In this document: in pieces, positions 23,410 through 31,972 of the stretch
How the letters are laid out: every line of letters begins with the position of its first letter
Position numbering within the stretch: position 1 is the stretch's first letter
Assembly: GCA_016789365.1 (NCBI GenBank)
Contig: JAEURH010000032.1
Span: 1-34,853, forward strand
Origin: Anaerolineales bacterium
GTDB lineage: Bacteria; Chloroflexota; Anaerolineae; Anaerolineales; Villigracilaceae
Direction: 5' to 3'
Length of the DNA stretch: 34,853 nt
Made by a program: the position numbers and the translations under genes
Notes under the pieces: generated by a model
Told to the model about the DNA's origin: nothing
Databases searched by the model: none
What the model saw: the letters and a program-made list of their open reading frames with translations, nothing else

Positions 23410-25134
23410 ATGACAAACTATCAAGGTTTACTTCAACGACTTCGAGATTTTGTTAATAGTGAATTCGCTACACAACATGCGAATCTAGAAAGACAATGGG
23501 CGCTTCCATTAGGTGAGCGAGTCGCACGAGGTTATGCAATTGAAGGATTGAATGTTGAGAATAGTATCAAACAAACAATTAGATTAAGTTGCCAAGCCAA
23601 TGAATCTAGGTTTCGTGAAGGTGATTTCTTAGTACTACACCGAGGTAATCCTATCGGAATCGAAGCAATGCAAGTTTTAGTTGAATACGATGATGAGACA
23701 TTGTTGGAAGTCAGTTTGCAAGGAGGAAATCCTTTCTTTCTACAGCAGGATTCCGACGGCTGGATCGCTGACGAGAGCATGATGGATTTACGCCGTTTTC
23801 ATTTAGATGCTCTTGATGAAGTGGCTGATACTATTAATGGACGTGAAACTATACTACCAATGCTTAATGGAGATCGAATCCCTCAGTTGAATTTAGCCCG
23901 TTACGAGCGAATACAGAAAAAAATTATACAAAACGGGTTGAATTCATCACAAAATGAAGCAATTGCACAAGCATATGCGACTGATTTGTACCATTTAATT
24001 CAAGGTCCTCCTGGAACTGGAAAAACTTTTGTTTTGGCTAATCTAGTTCGTTTATTAGTTGAAGATGGACAACGGGTATTGGTTACTGCTCTTACGCATC
24101 GTGCAATTAATAATGCTCTTAATAAAGTTTACGAAATAGATTTGGCATTGCCAGTATGTAAGATAGGGATTGAGTCTCGAACCAATGATTTGCAAGTAAG
24201 GAATTATGAAAATTTTATTAATTCAGGATTTGGGGATTTACTTGGTGGGTATGCAGTTGGTGCAACCCCATTTGCCCTCAGAAGTAATCGCCTCTCTGGT
24301 GTTGAATTTGATGTTGTCATATTTGATGAATCATCTCAAGTAACTCTCCCACTAGCCATAATGGGGATGCTTGCAGGCAAAAAATATATCTTTATTGGAG
24401 ATGAGCATCAACTTCCGCCAGTTACATCACTTAAGAGTACAGGTGTATGGAATACATCCGTATTTGGATATTTATCGGGGCGCGGTGCACAAACAATGTT
24501 AACTACAACATATAGAATGAATGACGTGCTTGCTTATTGGCCAAGTCGTGAATTTTATGATAGTTTACTCACGCCTGATGAAAATACGGCCAATCGTCGT
24601 TTAAATTTAAGTGAAACAAATGGAATTTGGGGCCATGTCTTAGATCCTGAGTTTCCTGCTGTTTTCCTAGATTTACAACACCGTGGTAATACCAATCGAA
24701 GTCGAAAAGAAGCAGAAACTGTCGTCGAATTGATTAAAGCCCTGCTCCATGCAAAAGTACCTGCATTGGAAATTGGAGTTGTTGTACCATATCGAGCTCA
24801 AGGACGTGCGATTCGCAACCTTCTTCGTCAGGCTTTACCGAATGAAGAAATTGCGCGTGAAATTGTAGTAGATACTGTTGAACGTATGCAAGGGCAAGAA
24901 CGCGAAGTTATCTTAGTTTCGCTTACAACTTCATCAACAGGCTTCGCCAGTCAAATAGCTGAGTTCTTCTTTCAACCGCAGCGGCTAAATGTTGCTATTA
25001 CACGTCCTCGCACAAAACTAATTATTGTAGGTTCAAGTGTCGTGCTTGAAGCCGAACCTGCTGACACAAATCATCAAAATTGGGTGGGACTATTAAGAAG
25101 TTTGCTAGAAAACTGTCTAACTATCACGATATAA
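23410..25134 (+). CDS. DNA2/UPF1-like superfamily 1 helicase
   Basis: In this 574-residue protein the order is an N-terminal beta-rich segment (about 35-130), then helicase motifs: I GPPGTGKT (199-206), II DESS (306-309), III GDEHQLPP (330-337), IV TTYRMN, V VERMQGQEREVILVSLTTSS, and VI LNVAITRPRTKLIIVGS. These are features of the SF1B AAA_11/AAA_12 group that unwinds DNA or RNA. There is no nuclease domain or zinc cluster. It begins a three-gene run: one base separates it from the second helicase. I cannot assign it to a named defence system. Confidence 0.93.
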   Translation: MTNYQGLLQRLRDFVNSEFATQHANLERQWALPLGERVARGYAIEGLNVENSIKQTIRLSCQANESRFREGDFLVLHRGNPIGIEAMQVLVEYDDETLLEVSLQGGNPFFLQQDSDGWIADESMMDLRRFHLDALDEVADTINGRETILPMLNGDRIPQLNLARYERIQKKIIQNGLNSSQNEAIAQAYATDLYHLIQGPPGTGKTFVLANLVRLLVEDGQRVLVTALTHRAINNALNKVYEIDLALPVCKIGIESRTNDLQVRNYENFINSGFGDLLGGYAVGATPFALRSNRLSGVEFDVVIFDESSQVTLPLAIMGMLAGKKYIFIGDEHQLPPVTSLKSTGVWNTSVFGYLSGRGAQTMLTTTYRMNDVLAYWPSREFYDSLLTPDENTANRRLNLSETNGIWGHVLDPEFPAVFLDLQHRGNTNRSRKEAETVVELIKALLHAKVPALEIGVVVPYRAQGRAIRNLLRQALPNEEIAREIVVDTVERMQGQEREVILVSLTTSSTGFASQIAEFFFQPQRLNVAITRPRTKLIIVGSSVVLEAEPADTNHQNWVGLLRSLLENCLTITI

Positions 25135-25135
25135 T

Positions 25136-27148
25136 ATGGCACAAATTATCCCATCAACCCCGCTGAGTAGTTTACCATCAGAAATCCTGAAAGTTTATCG
25201 CTTCCTGAAATCTCTCCCTGAAGGCTATGTAGTATGGCATCATTTAACACCTTGGGAAAAGGAAGCACCTGATTTTATGATTTTGAACAAGAATAATCAA
25301 GTTATTCTTGTCAAAGTTAGTATGGTTGCAAAATCAACGCACTCTTCGGCTCAGATGCTTCTTTTAGGTGAAGCAAAACCTTTAGGGGAAGAAGAAAACC
25401 TTGTCTTGGAATTATTTAAGAATAAATTCCCAGTATTAATAAAAGATAGGATTGTTACAGTTGTCTTATTTCCAAATATTAACTCTAACAAATTAGAAAC
25501 AGACTATCGTAACGAAAACACAGGACAACATCATTGGATTGGGCAGGAAATGATCCAAACAAATGCCATCGAACACTGGGAAGAATTGTTCAGCGGTGAG
25601 AAATTAACAGCAACTATGCTTGAACAATTACGTTATGTTTTCACTCCAGAAATTGTTATTCCAAAAGAATTAACAGTTCGTCCAACTGATACTGAGCGAC
25701 ACGCTGCTGGATTAGAAGGTTATTTATTAGATACTTTACAAGAGGCAGCAGTAAAAAATGACCTTGAAATCCCATCTGATCGGGAAATAACCGCTAAAGA
25801 TTTTCACATAGGAATTATTAATGGAGTAGCTGGTAGTGGAAAAACATTAATATTGCTTTATCGTTTGAGGTTATTGCATTCTAATTTCCCCAATCATAGG
25901 TTTTTGATTCTCACTCATAATCGTCCGCTTATTCGTGACATCCGATCAAAGTATAAACTTTTGACAGGAGATATGCCAAAGAATATAACATGGAAAACAT
26001 TTAATGGCTTCTGTCGCCAATATTGGCCTGAAAAAGAAAACTCGTGGACCAATCCGATTAGACAATCAGAACGCGAACATGTTGCAAGAACTATTTGGGA
26101 GAAGAAACTTACTAAGACATCCATTCAAATCGATAATTTACTAAGTGAGATTGACTGGTTCAAAGATCAAATCCCAATGGACAAATCAAAATACCTTCAA
26201 ACCGAGCGAAAAGGTCGTAGATTTAGATTGAATCAAGATCAACGTCTTGCCATGTGGGATGCAATGAGTGATTATCAAAATCAGTTAATTGAGCAAAATA
26301 AAATGGATTGGGGTGATGTTCCACGGCGAATGTGGAATTTCCTGCGTGAAAATAAAGTCCAATTGCCAAAATATGATTTTGTAATGATTGACGAGGCGCA
26401 GTTTTTTGCTCCTATTTGGTTCGATATTATTAGACAAATCGCAAAACCAAAAATTAGTCATTTATTTATTGTGGCTGATCCAACTCAAGGGTTTCTTGGG
26501 AGAGGAACATCGTGGAAATCATTGGGAATTGACGCTCGCGGAAAAACACAAAATATGCGCCGTTCTTACAGATCAACGCATGAAATCCTGAACTTTGCAA
26601 CTTTGCTTTATCGTCGGCGGATAAAGAACAATGACGCAGATGAAGATATTATTGAACCTGATTTGATGAATATGCCTCATGGCGCGTTGCCTATTGTTAT
26701 TTCCTTGCGAAGCGCACAAGATGAAATTGGAAGAATAACAGCTGAAATTGAAGCCTTAAATAAACATGGTGTGCCGTTACGAAATATACTGATTCTGCAT
26801 TCTGAATGGGAAGGTGTAAAAGCATTGATTATGTCACTAAATAATCGTTTGGGGGAAGGAACCGCAATTGACCCTAAGGAAACTACCTCTGGTGATTGTA
26901 TAAGGGTAACAACATTGAACGCAGGAACTGGTTTAGAAAGCCCTGTAGTATTTCTTGTTGGATTAAATCGTATCCTTGAAATGGAACAAAGTTTAAGGTT
27001 ATCTGATGATGAAATCGAAAAACTGGTGCTGGAAAATACTCGCAAAATATATATGGCAGCTACTCGCGCGGGGCAAAGATTGATAATCACCTATGTTGGT
27101 GAAATCCCTAATGAGTTAAAAGACATTATTCAAATACCTGCCAGATGA
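25136..27148 (+). CDS. SF1 UvrD-like helicase with degenerate NERD-like N-terminus
   Basis: In this 670-residue protein residues about 10-115 have a nuclease-like layout: PDFMILNKNNQVILVKVS resembles the NERD core, but the catalytic Glu-x-Lys appears as Lys-x-Ser, so the domain may be inactive. Helicase motifs follow: I NGVAGSGKT (to 237), Ia ILTHNRPL, II FVMIDEAQFF, III VADPTQGFLG, IV RRSYRSTHEIL, V TTLNAGTGLESPVVFLVG and VI YMAATRAGQRLIITY. The start is one base after the first helicase stop and lacks a Shine-Dalgarno sequence, which suggests translational coupling. Its stop overlaps the next start by four bases. Role in defence, repair or transfer is open. Confidence 0.9.
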   Translation: MAQIIPSTPLSSLPSEILKVYRFLKSLPEGYVVWHHLTPWEKEAPDFMILNKNNQVILVKVSMVAKSTHSSAQMLLLGEAKPLGEEENLVLELFKNKFPVLIKDRIVTVVLFPNINSNKLETDYRNENTGQHHWIGQEMIQTNAIEHWEELFSGEKLTATMLEQLRYVFTPEIVIPKELTVRPTDTERHAAGLEGYLLDTLQEAAVKNDLEIPSDREITAKDFHIGIINGVAGSGKTLILLYRLRLLHSNFPNHRFLILTHNRPLIRDIRSKYKLLTGDMPKNITWKTFNGFCRQYWPEKENSWTNPIRQSEREHVARTIWEKKLTKTSIQIDNLLSEIDWFKDQIPMDKSKYLQTERKGRRFRLNQDQRLAMWDAMSDYQNQLIEQNKMDWGDVPRRMWNFLRENKVQLPKYDFVMIDEAQFFAPIWFDIIRQIAKPKISHLFIVADPTQGFLGRGTSWKSLGIDARGKTQNMRRSYRSTHEILNFATLLYRRRIKNNDADEDIIEPDLMNMPHGALPIVISLRSAQDEIGRITAEIEALNKHGVPLRNILILHSEWEGVKALIMSLNNRLGEGTAIDPKETTSGDCIRVTTLNAGTGLESPVVFLVGLNRILEMEQSLRLSDDEIEKLVLENTRKIYMAATRAGQRLIITYVGEIPNELKDIIQIPAR

Positions 27149-28761
27149 AAGATTTTTTCACCCAACGCATCAAACGTGGACTTGTCCGCCGATTTAATAA
27201 TTTTAAAATTGCTCGTGTTGCAAAACAAGTTGCGAAGCAAAAATCTGAGCTAAAAGGTCAACCTGTGGTTTTCTTCAAAGCATCTACAGGTATTGACGAT
27301 TTATCTTGGAACAGTGGATTTCATTTGTTAGCATCGTGGGCATTTCGTTTGAAAGGTATCCCTGTTGCCTATTTTGCTTGCAATGCTGGGATGAGCAAAT
27401 GTGTGTTGGGGACGAATCGGGATAATCCGCATAAGGAAATGCCATGTAAAACTTGTGTAAGTCAGGCGAAGACGTTGTATGCAGGAGTTCAGTCACAGGT
27501 TGAAGGTCACAAGTCTCAGGTTGAGTGGTTTGGTTTTGAACGAGACACACAACTTGTATCTCGTATCTCACAACTTTCCCTTCACGAACTTTCTGTTTTT
27601 CAATTTCAAAACATTCCATTTGGTGAACTATGTTTGCCAGCGCTTCGTTGGATTTTACGAATCCATCACTTGAATGATGATGAAAGCACTCGCTATCTTT
27701 TAAGAGAATATATCCTCTCTGCTTGGAATGTGGCTCAAAAGTTTTCAGCTTTTCTGGATCAGACTCAACCGCGAGCAGTCATTGTTTTCAACGGACAATT
27801 CTTCCCTGAAGCAACAGCAAAATATATTGCTCAGAAACGTGGGATTCGAGCCATCACACACGAAGTTGGACTTCAACCTGCATCCGCATACTTCACAGAT
27901 GGTGAAGCAACAGCCTACCCGATTCACATCCCTGATGACTTTGAATTAAATGATGAACAAAATAAAAAATTAGATGATTATTTAGCCAAACGCTTTCAAG
28001 GTGACTTTACAATGGCAGGCATCAAATTCTGGGCGGACATGAAAGGACTCGACGAGACATTTTTGCAAAAAGCCAGCGGATTCAAACAAATTGTGCCTGT
28101 GTTTACGAATGTCATCTTTGACACTAGTCAACCACATGCAAATACAGTTTTTGAGGATATGTTCGATTGGCTGGATTTGGTTTTAGAAGTCATCAAAAAA
28201 CATCCTGAAACTTTATTCGTAATTCGTGCTCACCCTGACGAATTACGAGTCCGCAAGGCAAGCCGTGAGACAGTGGGTGGATGGGTTGAGTCGAATAAAG
28301 TCACAGACTTGCCAAATGTAATTTATGTTGCGCCGAATGAAGCACTTAGTTCGTATGAGTTGATTTTGAAATCAAAATTTGTGATGATTTACAACTCAAC
28401 TATTGGATTAGAAGCATCCATTATGAGAATGCCTGTCTTGTGTGCAGGCAAAGCAAGATTCACACAATATCCCACCGTGTTTTTCCCGCAGACAATTGAT
28501 GAAGTTAGAAAAAAGATGGAAGAATTTTTGCTTGCTGAAAAAATTGAAGTCCCTGCTGAATTCAAACGCAATGCCAGAAGGTTTTTGTATTATCAATTAT
28601 TTAGAACGTCATTGCCATTTGGGGATTTTCTTGAGCCTTCTGTGAGGACGACGCAAACGAAGTTGAAATCATTTGAGTTGGATAAGTTAGTAGAGTCTGA
28701 GTCAGTGAAAGTGATTTTAGACGGGGTTTTGGGGAATGAAGATTTTTTATTGAAAGAATAA
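27145..28761 (+). CDS. Capsule-type GT-B glycosyltransferase-like protein
   Basis: In this 538-residue protein the C-terminal half looks like a GT-B Rossmann domain of capsule or teichoic acid enzymes: FVIRAHPDELR, then NSTIGLEASIMRMPVLCAGKARF. The N-terminal part has four Cys in CNAGMSKC and PCKTC (79, 86, 101, 104), a possible metal site. There is no signal peptide. The ATG overlaps the helicase stop (ATGA). Residues about 115-144 are encoded by a block of repeat-like DNA. The neighbouring genes suggest glycan synthesis; donor and acceptor are unknown. Confidence 0.8.
   Translation: MKDFFTQRIKRGLVRRFNNFKIARVAKQVAKQKSELKGQPVVFFKASTGIDDLSWNSGFHLLASWAFRLKGIPVAYFACNAGMSKCVLGTNRDNPHKEMPCKTCVSQAKTLYAGVQSQVEGHKSQVEWFGFERDTQLVSRISQLSLHELSVFQFQNIPFGELCLPALRWILRIHHLNDDESTRYLLREYILSAWNVAQKFSAFLDQTQPRAVIVFNGQFFPEATAKYIAQKRGIRAITHEVGLQPASAYFTDGEATAYPIHIPDDFELNDEQNKKLDDYLAKRFQGDFTMAGIKFWADMKGLDETFLQKASGFKQIVPVFTNVIFDTSQPHANTVFEDMFDWLDLVLEVIKKHPETLFVIRAHPDELRVRKASRETVGGWVESNKVTDLPNVIYVAPNEALSSYELILKSKFVMIYNSTIGLEASIMRMPVLCAGKARFTQYPTVFFPQTIDEVRKKMEEFLLAEKIEVPAEFKRNARRFLYYQLFRTSLPFGDFLEPSVRTTQTKLKSFELDKLVESESVKVILDGVLGNEDFLLKE
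27488..27576 (+). repeat. Repeat-like segment inside the capsule gene
   Basis: CAGTCACAGGTTGAAGGTCAC and related CACAGGT/CTCAGGT units, then ACAACTTGTATCTCGTATCTC, look like the degenerate spacers seen between genes. Here they are in frame and give GVQSQVEGHKSQVEW plus about 15 more residues. Status as an insertion is inference. Confidence 0.4.
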
Positions 28762-28765
28762 TTCT

Positions 28766-29140
28766 TTATTTCTTTTCAATATATTTCACATCTTCTAAAT
28801 CTTTGAAATGCTCATCTTGTGTCCATAAGGTTGCATTATTTACACGAGCAGTAGCAAGGATAACGCTATCTGCCAATGCAAGTTTATATTCAAGTGATAA
28901 TTTTGCGGCACTTAAAGAAATTGGGAGATTTAAATCAATTACTTTTCCTAATGACATAACCCCAACTGCTCGCAAAGCCGAATCTTTTCCATAGAGTGTT
29001 GTCATTCGTTTGAAAACTTCATAAATACAGATTGTTGGGACAATTAAATTTTCAATATCCTGTATTGTTTTAGAGAAAAAAGCGGCGTTTTCACTATCGC
29101 TAAAATATTCTAACCAACCTGATGAGTCAACGACATTCAT
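28766..29140 (-). CDS. vapC: VapC-type PIN domain toxin
   Basis: This 124-residue protein has a PIN ribonuclease fold with acidic residues Asp5 (VVDSSGW), Glu41 (IYEVF), Asp91 (LALADSVI) and Asp109 (TQDEHF). It likely cuts RNA when not bound by the antitoxin. Its ATG overlaps the antitoxin stop by one base (TAATG). It converges on the capsule gene with only four bases between their stop codons. Confidence 0.93.
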   Translation of the reverse strand: MNVVDSSGWLEYFSDSENAAFFSKTIQDIENLIVPTICIYEVFKRMTTLYGKDSALRAVGVMSLGKVIDLNLPISLSAAKLSLEYKLALADSVILATARVNNATLWTQDEHFKDLEDVKYIEKK

Positions 29141-29352
29141 TATCTTTCCTCATCAACTTCTTCGCGAAGTACGTCAGTATTCATTCCCTTAAACATTCCT
29201 CGTGCTTGCTTAATAGGAGGTACAACAACAACATGAATAATATTGTCATAAGGGATGAACATAATTTTATGCCCAGGTTTTAGATTAAATTGCTCCCGCA
29301 CTTCTTTGGGGATAACCACTTGATATTTAGATGAGATAGTTACTGCTTCCAT
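29140..29352 (-). CDS. vapB: VapB-type antitoxin, SpoVT/AbrB fold
   Basis: This 70-residue protein begins MEAVTISSKYQVVIPKEVRE, the swapped-hairpin DNA-binding fold of AbrB/MazE. The C-terminal half (GMFKGMNTDVLREEVDEER) likely covers the toxin. GGAG precedes the ATG. Promoter and operator lie directly upstream, so the pair is probably autoregulated. Confidence 0.93.
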   Translation of the reverse strand: MEAVTISSKYQVVIPKEVREQFNLKPGHKIMFIPYDNIIHVVVVPPIKQARGMFKGMNTDVLREEVDEER

Positions 29353-29392
29353 CGCTTTACTTCTCCTTATCGAACTGTTTTCGTAAAGCGAT
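29351..29392 (-). promoter_or_regulatory. Operator: 10-base inverted repeat at vapB
   Basis: ATCGCTTTAC (29351-29360) and GTAAAGCGAT (29383-29392) are perfect inverted repeats with centres 32 bases apart, about three helical turns. One arm covers the vapB start and the other overlaps the -10. Confidence 0.7.
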
Positions 29393-29419
29393 TATAGCAT
29401 ATTTCCTCACCTCTCTAAA
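29391..29419 (-). promoter_or_regulatory. vapBC promoter
   Basis: On the minus strand: TTTAGA (29419-29414), a 17-base spacer ending in TGC, and TATAAT (29396-29391). This is an extended -10. Confidence 0.75.
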
Positions 29420-29438
29420 ATAGTAAATTCCTTCATTA

Positions 29439-29531
29439 TCAGGCTTCAACCATTTGTTCCACTTGTATTTTCGGAATGATTACACCGAACCGACATTTTT
29501 TACAGTTGCAATACAAATTAGACGGATAATT
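29439..29531 (-). pseudogene. In-frame extension after the GT-C stop, Cys-rich remnant
   Basis: After the TAG of the GT-C gene (29534-29532), 30 sense codons continue in the same frame to a TGA. They read NYPSNLYCNCKKCRFG, then VIIPKIQVEQMVEA, with a CxCxxC cluster. There is no start codon. It may be the remnant of a lost gene; it could also be chance. Confidence 0.25.
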
Positions 29532-31232
29532 CTATTCAGTAATTAACTGATTGATGTCAATTAACATAAAAGCCGTGCTTAATTTTTGGAGAGCGTCGGG
29601 CCGTGCAAAGTACAAACTGCGTAAGGTTTGAGAATAGCCTGTAAATATAATTTCTTGATACCTCTGAAACAGGCTTAAATAATTTATCAACTCAGAATCT
29701 TCTATTCCTTCAAGCTCTAAATAAAATATAGAAACCGATTGACCTTGCGCGTTATAAAAATTACGAACATAGAATGTCTGATTGTCGCTTTGTTGATAAT
29801 TTGAATCTGTTGTTTGATAGCCTATTGAATAGAGATAATTGAGGTAATAGTCTGGTGACCAGCTTGTAACGACAAGCGGAATATTAAGTTCAATTGCCTT
29901 TTGAATTGCCACTTCTCGCTCAGCCGAATTTTGCTCAACCATCATTTTCCATTCAGACCAAAGCACATAAAAATGACCATACAATGGGCGTATTCCTTCG
30001 GGGGTAGGAAAAGCAAACCCGCCTCGATTTATTAATTGCAGGCTGGTGCTTTGCATCTCTGGATAGTCGTACGGCTTTTTGGTAAAGCCTGGCCCCCAAG
30101 CGGTATCCTCGCGTGTAATGCTTATCCCAACTAGCCAGGGTGCAAGTAAAATAATCAACCCCACAATATAGAAAGATTTGATACGCTGTTTGTTTACATA
30201 TTCTGTTACCGTCATTAATCCTGTTATAAACAATAGAATGAAGGCGGGGAGAGCGGTAATAATAAATTTAGGCACACCCGAACCAAACCAAGGAAGCGCA
30301 CTGATGATTCCTGCCCCAACGACAAATAAAAGCGAACTGCGTTTATACAATAGCTTTAATGTGCCGATTAATACGGCGAATGCACAGAAAGGTGTGAACA
30401 ATGGCGAGAGGGTTAAGATAGTGGCGGCTAAAGATTGAGTGTTGGAATTATTTTGATTTGATAATGAGCCTGTTTGATTGATTACATGTAAAATGGTCTC
30501 AAATTTTTCAAGAAAATCTGCAAAGCCATAACCGCTAAAACCAATCATCAGAAAAGAAAAAACTAAGGCTACACTTCCCCAGGTTGTAGCTAGTTTGAGG
30601 CGTGCTGGAAGCGGCGTATCTTTTTTTATCATTATCAAATCAGCGACAATTACCAAACCATAAGCAATGGTATTCCATCGAAAGGCTACGCCAAAGCCAA
30701 ATGCCACCAGCGCAATAATACAAAGTGTATATGCTTTCATTGTTAATGCACCCGTTGAGATTAGCACTCTTCTGGTTATCAAATGCGAAAACAGAATAAA
30801 GCACATGGCGACGCAGGTAGGCGCATATACCAGCCCTAAATAAAATAGTTCTGGTATAGCTAGTAAAACGGTTATTGATGTTAAGATATACCAAACGCTA
30901 GATTTTTTTGTATCTTTCTCTTTTACCCACTCAAATATCAAGGTTAATATCAAAAGAAGCATAATGATATTGGCGAGGCGTGTTGTTATAAAAGCGTATG
31001 TGCGCAACATCTCTTCTTGTGGTAGCAGCAGGCTTAACATTTTATCCATCATCCCGTGATAGGGCGAGTATGGAGATTGAAGCGTTTTATCTCGCCCCAT
31101 GACGTGATAAGCAATAGAAGTGGCGTCATCGCCATCAATATAAACTAGTGTTCCCGCGCGTTGATACACAATCCAAAATAATAAAAAAACAATTGCTACC
31201 CATAAGTTTGACTTGACCCATTCGCTTTTCAT
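29532..31232 (-). CDS. GT-C type multi-pass membrane protein, putative glycosyltransferase
   Basis: The 566-residue protein has about ten to twelve membrane segments and a C-terminal soluble part of about 170 residues. The first loop has VYIDGDDATSIAYHVMG, with a DD pair at the position of the catalytic acidic motif of GT-C enzymes. AAGGAAG lies upstream of the ATG. It follows the acyltransferase by 34 bases on the same strand, so they may form an operon. It is not close in sequence to the GT-C protein at 16059. Sugar and acceptor are unknown. Confidence 0.75.
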   Translation of the reverse strand: MKSEWVKSNLWVAIVFLLFWIVYQRAGTLVYIDGDDATSIAYHVMGRDKTLQSPYSPYHGMMDKMLSLLLPQEEMLRTYAFITTRLANIIMLLLILTLIFEWVKEKDTKKSSVWYILTSITVLLAIPELFYLGLVYAPTCVAMCFILFSHLITRRVLISTGALTMKAYTLCIIALVAFGFGVAFRWNTIAYGLVIVADLIMIKKDTPLPARLKLATTWGSVALVFSFLMIGFSGYGFADFLEKFETILHVINQTGSLSNQNNSNTQSLAATILTLSPLFTPFCAFAVLIGTLKLLYKRSSLLFVVGAGIISALPWFGSGVPKFIITALPAFILLFITGLMTVTEYVNKQRIKSFYIVGLIILLAPWLVGISITREDTAWGPGFTKKPYDYPEMQSTSLQLINRGGFAFPTPEGIRPLYGHFYVLWSEWKMMVEQNSAEREVAIQKAIELNIPLVVTSWSPDYYLNYLYSIGYQTTDSNYQQSDNQTFYVRNFYNAQGQSVSIFYLELEGIEDSELINYLSLFQRYQEIIFTGYSQTLRSLYFARPDALQKLSTAFMLIDINQLITE

Positions 31233-31266
31233 AGTGCTTCCTTTTTATTTATGGTGCATAAAAACT

Positions 31267-31860
31267 TTATGTTTGAAGTGTAATATATTTTTTCTTTGGA
31301 TTTATCCCTACAATTCCCTTAAACGCCTCTTGGATTAGCTTCATATCGCCATCCATATCATCTGTAGGATGAAAAATTTCACCGACGTACACTGTTTTCT
31401 TTGCGCCGTCTACTTTTGCCATGACGATTGGAATGCCTGCACCTTTGGCGATGCGATGAAAACCTGATTTCCACTCAGTCACTTTATGGCGTGTGCCTTC
31501 AGGAGCAATCGTCAAAATAAATTTGGATGATTGATTCGCGGCTTCAACCATTTGCTCCACTAACCCTGTGGATTTTTTTCTATCCACTGGAATGCCACCA
31601 CAATAATAAAAAAACCATCCATACGGAAAACGAAACAACTCTGCTTTGCCCATGTAACGCGCATCCACTTTCAAGTGAAAGATAATGCCAAGGAACAGCA
31701 CAAAATCCCAATTCGAGGTATGAGGCGCGCCAATCAAAACATATTTTGGAATGTTTGGTAATTTTCCATCTACGCGCCAGCCTGCCAGAAACATAATCAA
31801 ATTGCTGATTTGGCGAAGAACAAAACTAAGAATAGGGGTGGTGAAAATGGTTTTTTTCAT
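31267..31860 (-). CDS. PlsC-family acyltransferase
   Basis: In this 197-residue protein motif I is HTSNWD (HxxxxD) and motif III is APEGTRH, preceded by YCGGIPVDRKKS. These are marks of lysophospholipid/1-acylglycerol-3-phosphate acyltransferases. Its length fits the short bacterial form. A hydrophobic N-terminus suggests peripheral membrane association. The Shine-Dalgarno sequence is weak. It may acylate a lipid or a glycolipid precursor. Confidence 0.9.
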   Translation of the reverse strand: MKKTIFTTPILSFVLRQISNLIMFLAGWRVDGKLPNIPKYVLIGAPHTSNWDFVLFLGIIFHLKVDARYMGKAELFRFPYGWFFYYCGGIPVDRKKSTGLVEQMVEAANQSSKFILTIAPEGTRHKVTEWKSGFHRIAKGAGIPIVMAKVDGAKKTVYVGEIFHPTDDMDGDMKLIQEAFKGIVGINPKKKYITLQT

Positions 31861-31887
31861 GCTTTATAAAACCCTTAAGTGCTTTAA

Positions 31888-31940
31888 GTGCGTCGCACTC
31901 TTTGGGGATAAACTATTTTAACCCGTAAAGTGCGACGCAC
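31888..31940. repeat. GTGCGTCGCAC inverted-repeat element (copy 3)
   Basis: Arms 31888-31898 and 31930-31940 with a 31-base loop, identical in spacing to copy 2. It sits in the divergent gap between the acyltransferase and the third sulfotransferase. Confidence 0.85.
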
Positions 31941-31972
31941 CCTCATCGTAAAATCTGTGGTTAAATACTTAC

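Noticed and set aside
26677-27090. Open frame of 137 codons on the minus strand within the second helicase gene
   Set aside because: It lies opposite conserved helicase motifs V and VI and has no independent support.
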